Below are positions 62,515 through 64,000 of a stretch of DNA of 64,000 nucleotides, one piece after another. Position 1 is the first letter of the stretch; the number at the start of each line of letters is the position of its first letter. The stretch comes from CALMFG01 sp963666035 (GTDB lineage: Bacteria; Bacillota; Clostridia; Christensenellales; CALMFG01): contig CAXXJI010000003.1 in the NCBI GenBank assembly GCA_963666035.2, positions 248,001-312,000 on the forward strand, given 5' to 3'. The notes beneath the pieces were generated by a model. That model worked only from the letters and a program-made list of their open reading frames with translations. It was not told where the DNA came from and ran no database searches. Position numbers and translations under genes: made by a program.

Positions 62515-63549
62515 CTATCTTAAGAAGATGCGTTTTCCGCCCAGATACTCGGATACGCGCCCGATACGTTGAGCCGAAGGCACCGTGCTTTTTAAAGCGT
62601 CAAACAGCACGTCCGCATCGGCCGGATCCACGGCAATCAAAAGCCCGCCCGAGGTCTGGGGATCGAACAGCAAATCCTGCACCGCAAGTTCAATATCGCC
62701 GACATCGACAAATTCGCCGGCAAACTTGCGGTTGCGGTACATGCCCGCGGGCAGTACGCCGAGGCGCGCAAGATCCAAAGACTCAGCAATGAGATCAATT
62801 GCGCTGACTGTGATGTGCATCTCGGTATCGCTGCCTTGCGCCATCTCCAGCATATGTCCCATCATGCCGAATCCGGTCACATCGGTGACAGCATGCACGG
62901 AATATTTCACCATCGCGTCACGAGCCGATTTATTCAGGGTCGTCATAAGTGTATTAGCAAACGCCACGGTTTCGGGTTTGACCATATCGCTTTTCATGCC
63001 GCTTGTCAGCACACCGATGCCGAGCGGTTTGGTATAGAAAATGATGTCGCCGGGTCTGGCGCCAGAGTTGGTCAATAGCTTATCCGGATGGACAAAGCCG
63101 GTGACGGCCAAACCGTATTTGGGTTCTTCGTCATAGATGCTGTGTCCGCCGGTGATCAACGCACCTGCTTCGAAAACTTTATCATATCCGCCTTTTAGGA
63201 TCGCGTGCACCGCTTCTTTGGGCATATCCTCTGGCACGGCCATGATGTTGAGCGCAAGCTTGGGTTCGCCGCCCATGGCGTACACGTCCGAAAGCGCATT
63301 GGTGGCCGCGATGGCCCCGAAGGTATAGGGGTCGTCGGCGATAGGCGGAAAGAAATCCAGCGTTTGCACCAGCGCCAATTCATCACTGATCTTGTAGACT
63401 GAGGCATCGTCACTGCGGTCGAAACCAACCAGCAAATTCGGATCTGTGTGCACCTTGATATCTTCCAAAAGCTTGGCCAGTTCTCCGGCACCCACCTTGG
63501 CACCGCAGCCGGCACAGTTTGCGAGTTTAGTCAGTTTGATATTTTCCAT
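62515..63549 (-). CDS. selD: Selenophosphate synthase
   Basis: SelD makes selenophosphate from selenide and ATP. The 344 residues contain the N-terminal active-site region NCAGCGAKVG (a Cys form, no in-frame UGA seen), LVGFDRSDDASVY, the ATP/Mg motif TLDFFPPIADDPYTFGAIAA and ITGGHSIYDEEP. It starts 2 bases after yqeB and is followed by xdhC, the setting known for selenium-dependent molybdenum hydroxylases. Use for selenocysteine or selenouridine as well cannot be judged from this window. Confidence 0.94.
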   Translation of the reverse strand: MENIKLTKLANCAGCGAKVGAGELAKLLEDIKVHTDPNLLVGFDRSDDASVYKISDELALVQTLDFFPPIADDPYTFGAIAATNALSDVYAMGGEPKLALNIMAVPEDMPKEAVHAILKGGYDKVFEAGALITGGHSIYDEEPKYGLAVTGFVHPDKLLTNSGARPGDIIFYTKPLGIGVLTSGMKSDMVKPETVAFANTLMTTLNKSARDAMVKYSVHAVTDVTGFGMMGHMLEMAQGSDTEMHITVSAIDLIAESLDLARLGVLPAGMYRNRKFAGEFVDVGDIELAVQDLLFDPQTSGGLLIAVDPADADVLFDALKSTVPSAQRIGRVSEYLGGKRIFLR

Positions 63550-63551
63550 TG

Positions 63552-64000
63552 TCAGTCCTCCAATCGATGAGACAGGTTTAAAATCGCTTCCAAAACACCG
63601 CCGCCGACGCTCAAAGCCTTATCGGAAGCGCTAAAACAATGGGCTTTTTCGCACCGCGGGTCGATGTCGCCGCTTTTCATGCCTTGAAATACAGTGATGC
63701 CTTCCGGCAGAATGCCCCGCAGTGTACCGTTAAGGGTACACTGCATGGGTATGCCGTCTACCGTACCTGCAACATCTCCGGTCTTTACGGTGTCGCCGAT
63801 GGCGAAAAGGGGAGTAAATACGCCATTGGCTGGGGAGCGCAGGACACGTTCGCCTGCAAAGCCGCCGATCAGGCCGGGGATATTGGTATTTGGTAGGGGA
63901 CTGCCGCGGTAGATGACACGTCCGAGATAGTGCCCGCGCATGGTCTCCACTGCGGCGTGGCAGTCCTCACCTGCGGTGAATCCGGGACCGACACCGATGA
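63552..64000 (-). CDS. yqeB: Selenium-dependent molybdenum hydroxylase system protein YqeB, C-terminal part
   Basis: The frame runs off the right edge without a start; about 149 C-terminal residues are visible. The segment read from the edge, IGVGPGFTAGEDCHAAVETM, and ETMRGHYLGRVIYRGSPLPN with ALSVGGGVLEAIL match the YqeB family that travels with SelD and XdhC in selenium-dependent Mo hydroxylase loci. The GTG at 63950 is internal to the family alignment and not the true start. It ends 2 bases before selD. Confidence 0.88.
   Translation of the reverse strand, partial: IGVGPGFTAGEDCHAAVETMRGHYLGRVIYRGSPLPNTNIPGLIGGFAGERVLRSPANGVFTPLFAIGDTVKTGDVAGTVDGIPMQCTLNGTLRGILPEGITVFQGMKSGDIDPRCEKAHCFSASDKALSVGGGVLEAILNLSHRLED

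Noticed and set aside
62515..63549. Selenocysteine (UGA) in SelD
   Set aside because: The active-site region reads NCAGCGAKVG with cysteine codons and no in-frame UGA.

Overview
The window looks like the chromosome of an anaerobic member of the Bacillota (class Clostridia or a close relative), at roughly 50% GC. The evidence is a T-box leader, strong AGGAGG-type ribosome sites, many TTG and GTG starts, the FMN enoyl-ACP reductase FabK, a K+-type membrane pyrophosphatase, the electron-bifurcating transhydrogenase NfnAB, several ferredoxin and flavodoxin proteins, a class I FBP aldolase and a selenium/molybdenum hydroxylase maturation operon. I cannot name a genus.

Layout. 1-356: edge fragment of a membrane protein. 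0.5-10.2 kb (minus strand): branched-chain amino acid operon with promoter, T-box leader, ilvN (frameshifted), ilvC, leuA, cimA, leuC, leuD, leuB and ilvB. 10.2-12.9 kb (minus): TM2 protein, a DUF2975/XRE pair, and a hydrolase/MarR pair. 12.9-22.1 kb (plus): complete type II fatty-acid synthesis operon (accBCDA, fabH, acpP, fabK, fabD, fabG, fabF, fabZ), divergent from the MarR gene. 22.2-31.8 kb: hppA, a Crp/Fnr regulator divergent from a ferredoxin protein, rhodanese, nfnAB, flavodoxin, and a TetR/polyferredoxin pair. 31.8-33.3 kb (minus): DUF2089, SHOCT-like, small protein and holin-family operon. 33.5-44.1 kb: a damaged zone with a broken TetR gene, an intact YczE-like membrane protein, a giant secreted subtilase with about ten frameshifts, fetB with a broken fetA, and a broken lipoprotein gene. 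44.2-48.1 kb: TetR-regulated ABC-2 exporter operon. 48.2-48.9 kb: an IS200-type element. 49-54.5 kb: AlkZ-like winged-helix protein, a pair of membrane proteins that may be glycosyltransferases, aldolase, TetR. 54.5-64 kb (minus): an EFR1-type flavodoxin/ferredoxin protein, then one tight operon, yqeB-selD-xdhC-modABC-moaA-moaC-MOSC-moeA-like-mogA.

How it fits together. The left third is core anabolism under recognisable control: tRNA-sensing attenuation for Leu/Ile/Val and a probable MarR repressor for lipid synthesis. The middle holds redox balancing (Nfn, flavodoxin, polyferredoxin, Crp/Fnr) typical of a strict anaerobe. The right end gathers molybdate uptake, molybdopterin synthesis and selenium insertion in one transcript, pointing to a selenium-dependent molybdenum hydroxylase encoded beyond the window.

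The most distinctive observations are the perfect regulatory palindromes beside several regulator genes, an IS200 leader that can hide its own ribosome site, the ten-module repeat architecture of the subtilase, and the clustering of single-base frameshifts, nearly all +1, between 33.6 and 43.5 kb. No CRISPR array, tRNA or rRNA gene was seen.
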